This document shows positions 7,284-16,037 of a stretch of DNA of 64,000 nucleotides, piece by piece; position 1 is the stretch's first letter; every line of letters starts with the position of its first letter. The position numbers and the translations under genes are program-made. The DNA is taken from assembly GCA_017432345.1 (NCBI GenBank), contig JAFRJI010000024.1, forward strand, positions 50,092 to 114,091, in the 5' to 3' direction. The notes beneath the pieces were generated by a model. The model was given only the letters and a program-made list of their open reading frames with translations, was not told where the DNA came from and did not search any database. Origin of the DNA: Bacillota bacterium (GTDB taxonomy: Bacteria > Bacillota > Clostridia > Peptostreptococcales > Anaerovoracaceae).

Positions 7284-8644
7284 TTCAATGTTACCATGAT
7301 TTTCTTTTTCTTACCCTTCTCGACGAGCATTTTGCCGTCCTTGAAGGAATCCGCTGTGATAAGGAATTTCTTATCGGTGATTTTCTCGCCGTCGATCTTC
7401 AGACCGCCCTGTTCGATGGTCATGAATCCTTCGCGGTTGCTCGGAACGAGCCCCAGTTCCTTGATGAAGGAAACGACGCCGAGACCGCCCATATCATTTC
7501 CGTCCTTGTCAGTGCTCTGCAGATCCGACGCGGCGAATTCCACAACCGGCAGATTCTCGATGCCGCCGCCACCGCCTCCGAACGCGGCACGGGCCGCGGC
7601 CTGAGCTTTTGCAGCCTCTTCTTCACCGTGCACCAGCTTCGTGACCTCGAACGCGAGGATCTCTTTCGCCTGGTTGATTTGTTCACCCGGAAGCGCGGAA
7701 AGCCGCTCGACTTCTTCCATCGGCAGGAACGTCAGCATGCGCAGGCACTTGTTCACGTCAGCGTCGCCCACGTTTCTCCAGTACTGATAGAACTCATATG
7801 GCGATGTCTTTTCCGGACTGAGCCACAGCGCGCCCTTCTGGGTCTTGCCCATCTTCTTGCCTTCGCTGTTGGTCAGGAGTGAGAACGTCATGCCGTAAAC
7901 TTCCTTGCCGACTTTCTTTCTCGTCAGGTCGACGCCGCCGATGATGTTCGACCACTGGTCGTCTCCGCCGAACTGAATCTTCACGTCAATGTCTCTGGCC
8001 ATGACCATGAAGTCGTAGCTCTGCATGAGCATGTAGTTCATCTCGAACATCGTCAATCCGCCTTCGCGGGCCATTCTCTGCTTGAACGCCTCCGCCCGGA
8101 GCATCGTGTTGACGTTGAACAGGGAACCGATCTCGCGCAGGAAATCGATATAATTCAACGGTCTCAGCCAGCGCGCGTTGTTCACGGCGATCGCCTTGCC
8201 CGGTTCCGGCGTCTTGTTCTCGTGTCCCGGCGTGTAGACGCCTTCGTTGCCTTCGTACTTCCATTCCTCGTCGAACTCCAGGAACTGTTCAAAAAGCTTT
8301 TTGAACTGCTCGCAGTTGTGCTCGATCGTTTCGATGTCCATGACCTTACGCATATCCGTTCTGCCGGACGGGTCGCCGACCATGCCGGTGCCGCCGCCGA
8401 TAAGAACGACCGGCGTGTGTCCGAACTTCTGCATGTACATCATGATTATTACCTGCATGAAATGCCCTACGTGAAGGCAGTCAGCCGTCGGGTCAAAGCC
8501 GATATAGAACCTGACCTTCTCATTCTTCAGAAGATCGCGGACCTTTTCTTCATCGGTCGACTGCTCGATGAAGCCGCGTTCTTTCAATACGTCATATACA
8601 TTTGTGAACTTGCTGACATTATCAGGAATAAAATCACAATTCAT
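7280..8644 (-). CDS. tyrS: Tyrosyl-tRNA synthetase
   Basis: The protein has 454 residues. The class I signature HVGH lies at 58-61 after GFDPTADCL. The Tyr/tRNA-binding blocks FMVMARDIDVKIQFGGDDQWSN follow, and the KMSKS-equivalent is KKMGKT in the segment LLTNSEGKKMGKTQKG. A C-terminal S4-like RNA-binding domain ends the protein. A six-glycine linker (near 360) is unusual and probably flexible. It charges tRNA-Tyr. Only 94 nt separate it from upp and no T-box fits there, so transcription probably continues from upp. Confidence 0.95.
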   Translation of the reverse strand: MNCDFIPDNVSKFTNVYDVLKERGFIEQSTDEEKVRDLLKNEKVRFYIGFDPTADCLHVGHFMQVIIMMYMQKFGHTPVVLIGGGTGMVGDPSGRTDMRKVMDIETIEHNCEQFKKLFEQFLEFDEEWKYEGNEGVYTPGHENKTPEPGKAIAVNNARWLRPLNYIDFLREIGSLFNVNTMLRAEAFKQRMAREGGLTMFEMNYMLMQSYDFMVMARDIDVKIQFGGDDQWSNIIGGVDLTRKKVGKEVYGMTFSLLTNSEGKKMGKTQKGALWLSPEKTSPYEFYQYWRNVGDADVNKCLRMLTFLPMEEVERLSALPGEQINQAKEILAFEVTKLVHGEEEAAKAQAAARAAFGGGGGGIENLPVVEFAASDLQSTDKDGNDMGGLGVVSFIKELGLVPSNREGFMTIEQGGLKIDGEKITDKKFLITADSFKDGKMLVEKGKKKKIMVTLK

Positions 8645-8687
8645 TACTATCCTCCAAATTTAACCAAAAAATACGGGACCCAAAGCC

Positions 8688-8708
8688 CACCTGCCGCATT
8701 GGCAGGTG
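8688..8708 (-). other. Stem-loop between upp and tyrS
   Basis: The perfect CACCTGCC/GGCAGGTG stem has a 5-nt loop and no U-run. It could be a processing or attenuation hairpin. Confidence 0.5.
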
Positions 8709-8738
8709 TGCCTTGCGTCTTCTCTGTGTCCTTAATTC

Positions 8739-9368
8739 TTACTTTGTGCCAAAGATTCTGTCGCCGGCGTCGCCGAGGCCCGGAACGATGTACGCGTTCT
8801 CATTGAGGCAACGGTCGGTTGCGGCGATGTAGATGTCTACATCCGGGTGCGCTTCCTGCAGGACCTTGATTCCTTCCGGAGCAGCGATCAGGCAAAGGAA
8901 TACGATGTCCTTGCCGCCTCTGGCCTTTACGAAATCGATGGCCGCGACAGCGCTTCCGCCTGTTGCCAGCATCGGGTCGGTAACGAGGATCTTTCTCTTA
9001 TCGATGTCCTCCGGCATTTTGCAGTAGTACTCGACCGGTTCGTGGGTCTCCGGATCTCTGTAGAGACCGACGTGACCGACTTTGGCGTTCGGGATGATTT
9101 CGAGAACTCCGTCAACCATTCCCAGTCCTGCACGGAGGATCGGAACGATCGCAACGTCTTCGCCCTTGAGCATCTTTACCTTCGTGGCGCAGATCGGCGT
9201 TTCGATGTCGACGTCTTCCAGACTCAGATCACGTGTGGATTCATATGTCATCAGCATAGCGATTTCTTTTACCAGCTGACGAAAATCCCTCGTGTTCGTG
9301 TTCTTGTCCCGGATCTGTGCAACTTTGTGCTGAATCAACGGATGATCGAAAACATAAATTTTACCCAT
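8739..9368 (-). CDS. upp: Uracil phosphoribosyltransferase
   Basis: The 209-residue protein is full length. It has the N-terminal [16 protein letters not shown] block, the PRPP loop [14 protein letters not shown] near 125-140 and the C-terminal uracil site [17 protein letters not shown]. It converts uracil and PRPP to UMP in pyrimidine salvage. It lies 39 nt behind rpiB in the prfA–sua5–rpiB–upp order common in Firmicutes. Confidence 0.97.
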   Translation of the reverse strand: MGKIYVFDHPLIQHKVAQIRDKNTNTRDFRQLVKEIAMLMTYESTRDLSLEDVDIETPICATKVKMLKGEDVAIVPILRAGLGMVDGVLEIIPNAKVGHVGLYRDPETHEPVEYYCKMPEDIDKRKILVTDPMLATGGSAVAAIDFVKARGGKDIVFLCLIAAPEGIKVLQEAHPDVDIYIAATDRCLNENAYIVPGLGDAGDRIFGTK

Positions 9369-9407
9369 TTTGTCCTGCCTTTCTTATATAAAACAAACTT
9401 TGATTAA

Positions 9408-9845
9408 CTAAATCATTTCGTCGAGCATGTCGGTCCGGCGTTTGTGCCGGCCGCCCTCGAACTCGGTGTCAAGCCACGTCTTCGTGATCTCCAGCGCCAG
9501 TTCCGGGTCGGTCGTTCTGCCGCCCAGCGCCAGCATATTCGCGTTGTTGTGCTTTCTCGTCAGCTCCGCCATTTCCACGCTCGTGCAAAGCCCACAGCGC
9601 ACGCCCTTGACTTTGTTGGCCGCGATGGAGATGCCGATGCCGGTGCCGCAGCACACGATCCCGCGGTCCGCTTTGCCGCTGGCGACCGCTTCACCGCAGG
9701 CTTTGCCGTAGATTGGATAGTCCACGGATTCCTCGGAGTGCGTTCCCAGATCCACGATCTTGATGTCATCTCTGGTCCGCAGGTATTCTTTGATTTTCTC
9801 TTTCAGCGCATAACCGCCGTGGTCGCTGGCTACTGCTATGATCAT
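9408..9845 (-). CDS. rpiB: Ribose-5-phosphate isomerase B
   Basis: The 145-residue protein has the RpiB/LacAB fold signature: IAVASDHGGYALK at the N-terminus, the catalytic cysteine region GIVCCGTGIGISIAANK (about 63-79) and NNANMLALGGR. It interconverts ribose-5-phosphate and ribulose-5-phosphate in the non-oxidative pentose phosphate pathway. It lies 29 nt after sua5. Confidence 0.95.
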   Translation of the reverse strand: MIIAVASDHGGYALKEKIKEYLRTRDDIKIVDLGTHSEESVDYPIYGKACGEAVASGKADRGIVCCGTGIGISIAANKVKGVRCGLCTSVEMAELTRKHNNANMLALGGRTTDPELALEITKTWLDTEFEGGRHKRRTDMLDEMI

Positions 9846-9874
9846 CTTGTTCCTCCTGTCTGTTGATGCTTTGC

Positions 9875-10906
9875 CTAAACTTTCGCGATGTTGTATCCGG
9901 CGGATTTGAGCATGCGGTTCATCACGGCGAATCCCACGCCGTCGGTGTCGCTCAGCGCACCCGCCAGGATCATGTCGACTCCTTCATTATCCAGATCGCG
10001 GAGTTTTGCAAAGAAATCGTGCGCCGCCTCGATAAAGGCCCGCTCCTCGAAAAGGATGACGCCGACTTTGTTGCCCAGCCGCTCATTCAGCGCCTTAAGC
10101 CGGTCGATCTCCGCGATGACGTCTTCGCGCCGTCCTTCGACGACCAGCATGTCCGCCTTCGGCGCGTAGTGCTTGTATTTCATGCCCGGCGACTTCGGCT
10201 GGAAATCGCTTTCGCCGACGCCGTCTGCCGGGTCCAGTTCGATGTGTTTATTGGCTTCCTTCAGGGACTTGTCGTATTCGACGGTTTTGCCCAGCGCCGC
10301 TTCGATGCTCTCCGCGGTGATGATGCCCGGGCGCAGGATCGTCGGGACTTCGGAGGTCATGTCGATGACCGTGGATTCGATGCCCACGCGGCAGTCATCG
10401 CCTGCGATGATCGCGTCCACCCGGCCGTCCAGATCCGCGATGACGTCTTTGGCTCTCGTCGGGCTCGGGCTTCCGCTGAGGTTCGCGCTCGGCGCCGCGA
10501 TCGGGCAGCCTGCCATCGTGATCAGATCCAGCGCCGCCTGGCTGTCCGGCATCCGCACGCCGACAGTGTCGAGACCGCCCGTCGTCCGGTCCGGAATCTC
10601 CGGCCGCTTTTTCACGACCATGGTCAGCGGACCCGGCCAGAAATTATCGATGATCGAAATGATGTCCGGATTCAGATACCGCGTCAACTGGCCGATGTCG
10701 CTGGCCCGTGAAACGTGCACGATCATAGGGTTGTCGCTCGGCCGTCCCTTTGCTTCATATACTCTCGCCACGGCATCCGCATCCAGCGCGTTGGCGCCCA
10801 GCCCATAGACCGTTTCGGTCGGGAATGCGACCAGTCCGCCTTTCTGAATGATCCTTGCTGCGATTGCGATGTCTTCTTTACTTGTGGTCAGTATCTTTGT
10901 TTTCAT
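9875..10906 (-). CDS. tsaC: L-threonylcarbamoyladenylate synthase (Sua5 type)
   Basis: The 343-residue protein has two domains. The YrdC/TsaC domain (about 1-205) contains FPTETVYGLGANAL, KGRPSDNPMIVH, FWPGPLTMV and the PSANLSGSPSPT motif. A Sua5 C-terminal domain (about 235-343) follows, with SPGMKYKHYAPKA at the junction. It makes threonylcarbamoyl-AMP from threonine, bicarbonate and ATP for t6A37 tRNA modification. It is 15 nt downstream of prfA. The prmC gene that often accompanies prfA is absent here. Confidence 0.95.
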   Translation of the reverse strand: MKTKILTTSKEDIAIAARIIQKGGLVAFPTETVYGLGANALDADAVARVYEAKGRPSDNPMIVHVSRASDIGQLTRYLNPDIISIIDNFWPGPLTMVVKKRPEIPDRTTGGLDTVGVRMPDSQAALDLITMAGCPIAAPSANLSGSPSPTRAKDVIADLDGRVDAIIAGDDCRVGIESTVIDMTSEVPTILRPGIITAESIEAALGKTVEYDKSLKEANKHIELDPADGVGESDFQPKSPGMKYKHYAPKADMLVVEGRREDVIAEIDRLKALNERLGNKVGVILFEERAFIEAAHDFFAKLRDLDNEGVDMILAGALSDTDGVGFAVMNRMLKSAGYNIAKV

Positions 10907-10921
10907 GCTTGTGTTCTTCTC

Positions 10922-11983
10922 TTAGAATGCCTTCATTTTTTCTGCCTGGTCGTTGGTGATCAGTCCGTCGATGATCTCATCGATATCTCCGTCGAGGAAT
11001 GATTCCAGCTTATACAGCGTCATGCCGATCCGGTGGTCGGACACCCTTCCCTGCGGGAAGTTGTAGGTCCGGATCCGTTCGCTCCGGTCGCCCGAGCCGA
11101 CCTGGCTCTTACGCTGACCGGCGATCTCGTCCTGCTGCTTTTGCATTTCCAGATCGTAGAGACGCGCCTTGAGAACTTTGAACGCCTTGTCTTTGTTCTT
11201 GATCTGGGACTTTTCGTCCTGGCACGTGACGACGAGACCCGTCGGTTCGTGGGTCAGACGCACGGCGGAGTCGGTGGTGTTGACGCACTGCCCGCCGTTG
11301 CCGGACGCCCTGTAGACGTCGACCCGGACATCGTTCGGATCGAGATTGACTTCCACGTCGTCGACTTCCGGCAGCACCGCCACCGTTGCCGCGGAGGTGT
11401 GCACCCTGCCGCTGGACTCGGTTTCCGGAACGCGCTGCACCCGGTGCGCGCCGCTCTCGAACTTGAGGCGGGAGTAGGCGCCCTTGCCTTTGATCAGCAT
11501 AACCGCTTCCTTCACGCCGCCGAGGCCGGTATCGTTCAGGTCCATGAGTTCCGTCTTCCAGCGGTTGCGCTCCGCATAGCGCGTGTACATTCTGAGCAGG
11601 TCCGCCCCAAACAGCGCGGCTTCTTCTCCGCCCGTTCCCGCGCGGATCTCCAGGATGACGTTCTTGTCGTCGTTCGGGTCCTTCGGCAGCAGCAAAACCT
11701 TCAGTTCTTCTTCGTTCTGCTGGATCTGCTCCTCCAGATCCCCGATCTCCATCTTGGCCAGTTCGCGCATTTCCTCGTCGCCTTCTTCCAGCATTTCCTT
11801 GGCTTCGGCGAGGTCGGACTTGGCTTTTTTATATTCTTTATACTTCTTGACGATCGGCTCGATCTCGCCCATTTCCTTGATGTGCTTCTGCCAGACCGGC
11901 TGGTTGTTGATCACATCCGGATCGGAAACGAGCTTCGAAAGTTCGTCGTATTTTTCTGTTATAAAATCCAGTTTGTCAAACAT
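10922..11983 (-). CDS. prfA: Peptide chain release factor 1
   Basis: The 353-residue protein is full length. It has the GGQ peptidyl-hydrolysis motif in [20 protein letters not shown] (near 230), the codon-recognition region [14 protein letters not shown] (P-x-T tripeptide PET, RF1 type) and the helical N-terminal domain. It reads UAA and UAG. It is the first gene of the block running to tyrS and the LRR protein. A TATAAT on the minus strand (12009-12014) lies just upstream. Confidence 0.96.
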   Translation of the reverse strand: MFDKLDFITEKYDELSKLVSDPDVINNQPVWQKHIKEMGEIEPIVKKYKEYKKAKSDLAEAKEMLEEGDEEMRELAKMEIGDLEEQIQQNEEELKVLLLPKDPNDDKNVILEIRAGTGGEEAALFGADLLRMYTRYAERNRWKTELMDLNDTGLGGVKEAVMLIKGKGAYSRLKFESGAHRVQRVPETESSGRVHTSAATVAVLPEVDDVEVNLDPNDVRVDVYRASGNGGQCVNTTDSAVRLTHEPTGLVVTCQDEKSQIKNKDKAFKVLKARLYDLEMQKQQDEIAGQRKSQVGSGDRSERIRTYNFPQGRVSDHRIGMTLYKLESFLDGDIDEIIDGLITNDQAEKMKAF

Positions 11984-12008
11984 AATTTCTCCTTTACTCT
12001 AACTTGTA

Positions 12009-12014
12009 ATTATA
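12009..12014 (-). promoter_or_regulatory. -10 hexamer of the prfA operon
   Basis: Perfect TATAAT on the minus strand 25 nt before the ATG. The -35 falls in the preceding terminator and is poor. Confidence 0.45.
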
Positions 12015-12030
12015 ACAGAAATCGCGTCTC

Positions 12031-12061
12031 TAAAAAAGCCGAAACACAAAGTTTCGGCTTT
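12031..12061 (-). terminator. Terminator of the thioesterase gene
   Basis: An AAAGCCGAAAC/GTTTCGGCTTT stem is followed by a U-run on the minus strand. It separates the thioesterase gene from prfA. Confidence 0.9.
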
Positions 12062-12066
12062 CGTTT

Positions 12067-12501
12067 TTAACTCTTTTTTTGGAAGAAGGTTTCCGCTTCC
12101 TTCCGCCACTTGGCTTCTTCCTCGTCCGCCGGCTCGTCGAGGACGATGCCGTGCGGGACAGGTACCCCTGTTTCCGGATCCACCGACACGAAGGTCGTGA
12201 ATCCCTCCGCCATGAGCTCGCCGGTCTTTTCGTTGTATAATCCGACGCGGATCGTCAAACTCGTCCGGCCTGTCCGGACAATGACCCCTTCGTAATAGAC
12301 GATGTCGCCCGGATTGACGGATTTGTAGAAATCAAATTTATGCGTGTTCTTGTAAAGCAATCCCTGTGGATCGCCGTATTCACAATTGACGACGATGAAG
12401 GAATTCTCCACCATCCACTCGATGGCCTGCCCTGCGTACAGGTTGCCGTGGTGGTTGAGGTGTTCCATCCTTATCATTCGTGATGCTTTGTATCGTTTCA
12501 T
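12067..12501 (-). CDS. Acyl-CoA thioesterase, hotdog fold
   Basis: The 144-residue protein has the single hotdog domain of the YciA/BACH group: MEHLNHHGNLYAGQAIEWM near the N-terminus, then the SVNPGDIVYYEG and GRTSLTIRVGLYNEKTG strands. Members hydrolyse acyl-CoA thioesters in the cytosol as hexamers. The chain-length preference cannot be read from the sequence. It stands alone with its own terminator. Confidence 0.85.
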   Translation of the reverse strand: MKRYKASRMIRMEHLNHHGNLYAGQAIEWMVENSFIVVNCEYGDPQGLLYKNTHKFDFYKSVNPGDIVYYEGVIVRTGRTSLTIRVGLYNEKTGELMAEGFTTFVSVDPETGVPVPHGIVLDEPADEEEAKWRKEAETFFQKKS

Positions 12502-12589
12502 TGTTGTTTAGTTAAGGTTGTGTAAGGTTGTGTGTGATTACTTGTTTATGCCTCGATGGGCCGCACCGTTGTCCGGTGATGTTCCCTAT

Positions 12590-14080
12590 CTACTTGATAA
12601 AACGGCGTCCCCGTTTCTCGACGAACGAGTCGTCATCGTCGTCTACGTCCACTTCGAGTTCCGGATCTTCCGGCGCCTTGAAGGATCTCATGTTATCCGT
12701 CAGTTTTCCGTGGAGCTCTTCCAGTCTGTCTTCCAGCCGGTAAGTCTGGCGTTTTTCGGTTTCTTCGAACTTGATGTTCATGACCTCACGTAGCAGTTCG
12801 ATTTCCTTCGTCACATCCATGATCTTTTTATTCACATCAGCGCTCTGTGCGGCAAGCTGCTGCGTAAACAGTTCGCTCAGTTTCTGGGAGATCGTTTCGG
12901 CCTGCTGGTCCGCAGCGGCGTTGATGGCTTCTACGGTTGCTTCAGCAGAAACTGCGTCTTTTGTTTCTGTCTGCTGCTCCGCAGCTGCATTCATCGCTTC
13001 AGCCTGCTGTTCCGCGGCGGCGTTCATTGCCTCGGCCTGCTGCTCCACGACTGCATTGATTGCTTCAGCCTGATGTTCCATAGCTGCATTCATCGCTTCA
13101 GCCTGCTGCTCTATAGCTGCGTTCATCGCTTCGGCCTGCTTGTCCATAGCGTCGTTCATCGCCTCGGCCTGCTGTTCCATAGCGGCATTCATCGCTTCGG
13201 TCTGCTGGCCCACAGCTTTATTGATTGCTTCGACGGCTGCTTCCGTAGCGGCGACGGTTGCCTTTGCTTGTTCGGCATTCAGATCTGCTGCCCGCGCGAC
13301 AGCTTGCTCGACCGCTTCCCCGGTCACGGCTGAAGCATCCACCGGAACTGCGACCACTTTTCTGCCGTTCCGGAATTCCTTGATCGCCTTGCCGATGCCC
13401 AACGAAATGATGCCGAATGCCAGGTACGGCACGAACTGTCCGATCACGTACTGGATCGAATTCGACCACATATCCGCAAAGGCCGCGTCGTAGGACTCCA
13501 GATATGTTCTCGTGTAGGTGATTGCTGTGAACAGCATGAATGCTGAAACAATCAGGAAGATAATTCCGAGGATGTACATCACGACGGTGATGCCCGGCGT
13601 TTTGTCTTTGGTGACCAACTTGTCATCAGCTCTGGCTTCCAGTCTGGCAGCCGCTTCTTTCGCGGCTTTTGCATCAGCCAAGTCACTGGCAGCCTCCTCT
13701 GCATCCTCTTCCACTTCGTCGGCAGCCTCTTCTACCTCTTCGATTTCCTCGGCAGCTTCTTCTTCGACGACTTCCTCGGCCTCTTCGACTTCTTCAGTCA
13801 CTTCGACTTCTTCGACGACTTCCTCAGCCTCTTCGGTAACTTCTTCAGCCTCTTCAGCGACGTCTTCCGCCTCTTCAACCGCTTCTTCAGTGTCTTCAAC
13901 TGCTTCTTCGGCTTCTTCAACTACTTCTTCGGCTTCTTCAACGGTTTCTTCAACCGCTTCATCGACCTCTTCTGCAGCTTCTTCAACTACTTCTTCCGTT
14001 TCTTCGACGATTTCTTCCGTTACCTTTTCTTCTATTTCAACATTTTTCTTGTTATTTTTGTTCTTTTTTTTCTTCGCCAT
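12590..14080 (-). CDS. Repeat-rich acidic membrane protein with coiled-coil decapeptide repeats
   Basis: The protein has 496 residues from the ATG at 14080, which is preceded by GAGGTC; a TTG seven codons upstream lacks a ribosome site. Layout: a Lys/Asn patch (1-14), a ~115-residue Glu/Val/Ala region of EEAEEVV-type heptads, two membrane segments (about 165-185 and 210-235), then at least eight copies of a QQAEAMNAAM decapeptide (about 285-375), a coiled coil and a poly-Asp end. The decapeptides are encoded by 30-bp tandem repeats at about 12,960-13,215. I recognise no family. The membrane pair between two long charged coils suggests a structural or scaffold protein. The repeat number may vary between strains. 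Confidence 0.8.
   Translation of the reverse strand: MAKKKKNKNNKKNVEIEEKVTEEIVEETEEVVEEAAEEVDEAVEETVEEAEEVVEEAEEAVEDTEEAVEEAEDVAEEAEEVTEEAEEVVEEVEVTEEVEEAEEVVEEEAAEEIEEVEEAADEVEEDAEEAASDLADAKAAKEAAARLEARADDKLVTKDKTPGITVVMYILGIIFLIVSAFMLFTAITYTRTYLESYDAAFADMWSNSIQYVIGQFVPYLAFGIISLGIGKAIKEFRNGRKVVAVPVDASAVTGEAVEQAVARAADLNAEQAKATVAATEAAVEAINKAVGQQTEAMNAAMEQQAEAMNDAMDKQAEAMNAAIEQQAEAMNAAMEHQAEAINAVVEQQAEAMNAAAEQQAEAMNAAAEQQTETKDAVSAEATVEAINAAADQQAETISQKLSELFTQQLAAQSADVNKKIMDVTKEIELLREVMNIKFEETEKRQTYRLEDRLEELHGKLTDNMRSFKAPEDPELEVDVDDDDDSFVEKRGRRFIK
12960..13215 (-). repeat. 30-bp in-frame tandem repeat
   Basis: About eight imperfect copies encode the QQAEAMNAAM decapeptide inside the acidic membrane protein gene. 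Confidence 0.85.
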
Positions 14081-14128
14081 AATTGACCTCGCGCTCCCCA
14101 ATTATTATCTCCCGATATATGCCAATCC

Positions 14129-14134
14129 ATTATA
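14129..14134 (-). promoter_or_regulatory. Extended -10 promoter of the repeat-rich membrane protein
   Basis: TTGTGG-TATAAT on the minus strand 49 nt upstream of the ATG at 14080. Confidence 0.55.
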
Positions 14135-14201
14135 CCACAAGGCAGATGATTGTGGAGTAGTTGCATTATTATTTTATGTTAATACTTTTATCTATTCCTA
14201 T

Positions 14202-16037
14202 CTATTCCGCGAATTGGCTGTTGTACAGTTCGGCATAGAAGCCGTTCTTGGCCAGCAGCTCTTCGTGGCGGCCCTGCTCGATAATGTTGCCGTCTTTCAT
14301 GACCAGGATGAAATCCGCGTCTTTGATCGTCGACAGGCGGTGCGCGATGATGAAGCTGGTCCGGTCTGCCATGAGTTTTGCCATGGCCGACTGGATCTGG
14401 CGCTCGGTCCGCGTGTCGACGGAGCTGGTCGCTTCGTCAAAGATCAGGATCGGCGCATCCTCCAGGAACGCACGGGCGATGGTCAGCAACTGCTTCTGCC
14501 CTGCTGAGATGTTGGTCGCCTCTTCGTTGATCTTCATCCGATAACCCTTCGGCAGCGTCCGGATAAATCGGTGCGCGTGGGCGGCCTTCGCCGCGGCCTT
14601 GACTTCTTCGTCGGTGGCGTCGGTGCGGCCGTACCGGATGTTCTCCTTGACCGTGCTGCTGTTCAGCCAGGTCTCCTGCAGGACCATTCCAAAGAGTGCC
14701 CGCAGATTGTTGCGGCTGAGATCTTTGATGTTGTGGCCGTCGACGGAAATGCTGCCGCCGTCCAGTTCATAGAACCGCATGAGCAGCTTGACGACGGTCG
14801 TCTTGCCGGCGCCGGTCGGGCCGACGATGGCGATCCGCTGACCAGGTCTCGCTTCGAACGAGAAGTCCGTGATGATCGGCTCGTTTTCCTTGTATCCGAA
14901 TTTCACGTGATCGAACGTGACGCGGCCTTCGACCTTTTCCGGGTCGAGCACGACAGCCGGTTCTTTGTCGAGGTCCACCTCTTCCTCTTCATCCAAAAGC
15001 TCAAATACGCGCTCCGCGGCAGCCGCTGTGGACTGCAGCTGGTTGGCGATGTTTGCCACCTGCTGGACCGGCTGGTTAAAGGACCGGACGTATTGGATGA
15101 ACGCCTGGATCTGCCCGATCGAGACCTTCCCATTCAGGGCCAGATACCCGCCGAGGAAGCAGACCAGCACGTAAGCCAGGTTGCCGATGAACTGCGTCAG
15201 CGGCATCATCAGTCCCGACAGGAACTGGGATTTCCACGCCGCCTCGCAAAGCGCATCGTTGTATTCGTCAAAGACTTCCTCTGACATTTCTTCCCGGTTG
15301 AATGCCTTTACGATATCGTGGCCGGAGTACATCTCCTCCACGTGGCCGTTGACTTTGCCCAGGAATTTCTGCTGGTTCTTGAAGTGCCGCTGGGATTTGC
15401 TGACCACCAGTTTGATCACCAACAGCGAAACCGGGATCACGACCAGTGCGGTCACCGTCATGATCACGCTGATCCGCAGCATCATGATCAGGATGCCGGC
15501 CAGCGTGACGATTGCCGTGATCATCTGCGTGATCGTGGCCGTCAGCGTCTGGTTGACGGTCTCGATGTCGTTGATCATCCGGCTCTGCACTTCGCCGTAC
15601 GGTACGCGGTCGAAGTACTTCAGCGGCAGGCGGTCGAGCTTTTTGGACATGTTGTCGCGCAGTGTGTAGATGACCTTCTGCGACACGATGGCCATGATCC
15701 AGCTCTGCAAAACCCCGAAGAGCCAGCTCGCCAGATACATGCCGAGGAGCAGCATCAAAATCTCCAGCAGCGCCTTGTAATCCACGCCGGTTCCCATGAC
15801 GCCCTGCACCACTTCGTCGGTGGCCATGCCCAGGATCGTCGGCGATACGATAGCGAACACCGTGCTGAGGATCGCTGTAAAGAAGACGATCGTCAACTGG
15901 ATCTTGTACGGCTTCAGGTATCCTGCCAGCTTCAGTATGGTTCCCTTGAAATCACGGGCTTTTTCGCCAGGCATCATCTTGGCTGCTCTGCCGCCCGTCT
16001 GAGGGGGATGCTTTCGTTCACCAAGGTCTTTCGCCAT
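14202..16037 (-). CDS. Heterodimeric ABC exporter, catalytically complete half
   Basis: The 611-residue half-transporter has six membrane helices (about 40-330) fused to a C-terminal ATPase. Walker A is GPTGAGKTT, Walker B is ILIFDEATSSVD with the catalytic Glu, and the H-loop is AHRLST. Its signature is degenerate (ISAGQ instead of LSGGQ). The partner encoded immediately upstream has the reverse pattern, so the pair should form one consensus and one degenerate ATP site, as in BmrCD- and TM287/288-type exporters. Substrates of this class are usually drugs, peptides or lipids. Start and partner stop overlap (TGATG). Confidence 0.92.
   Translation of the reverse strand: MAKDLGERKHPPQTGGRAAKMMPGEKARDFKGTILKLAGYLKPYKIQLTIVFFTAILSTVFAIVSPTILGMATDEVVQGVMGTGVDYKALLEILMLLLGMYLASWLFGVLQSWIMAIVSQKVIYTLRDNMSKKLDRLPLKYFDRVPYGEVQSRMINDIETVNQTLTATITQMITAIVTLAGILIMMLRISVIMTVTALVVIPVSLLVIKLVVSKSQRHFKNQQKFLGKVNGHVEEMYSGHDIVKAFNREEMSEEVFDEYNDALCEAAWKSQFLSGLMMPLTQFIGNLAYVLVCFLGGYLALNGKVSIGQIQAFIQYVRSFNQPVQQVANIANQLQSTAAAAERVFELLDEEEEVDLDKEPAVVLDPEKVEGRVTFDHVKFGYKENEPIITDFSFEARPGQRIAIVGPTGAGKTTVVKLLMRFYELDGGSISVDGHNIKDLSRNNLRALFGMVLQETWLNSSTVKENIRYGRTDATDEEVKAAAKAAHAHRFIRTLPKGYRMKINEEATNISAGQKQLLTIARAFLEDAPILIFDEATSSVDTRTERQIQSAMAKLMADRTSFIIAHRLSTIKDADFILVMKDGNIIEQGRHEELLAKNGFYAELYNSQFAE

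Noticed and set aside
8645-8738. T-box leader before tyrS
   Set aside because: The 94-nt gap to upp is too short for stem I plus antiterminator, and only a simple hairpin is present.
10922-11983. RF1 with an unusual tripeptide (PET)
   Set aside because: P-x-T variation is tolerated in RF1, and the rest of the protein is standard.
12960-13215. 30-bp repeats as a CRISPR or regulatory array
   Set aside because: They are in-frame, directly adjacent without spacers and encode a decapeptide inside a convincing gene.
13518-14507. Ser/Ala-rich plus-strand reading frame
   Set aside because: It is the reverse reading of the Glu/Ala-rich coiled-coil gene and the end of the ABC exporter gene. It has no ribosome site.
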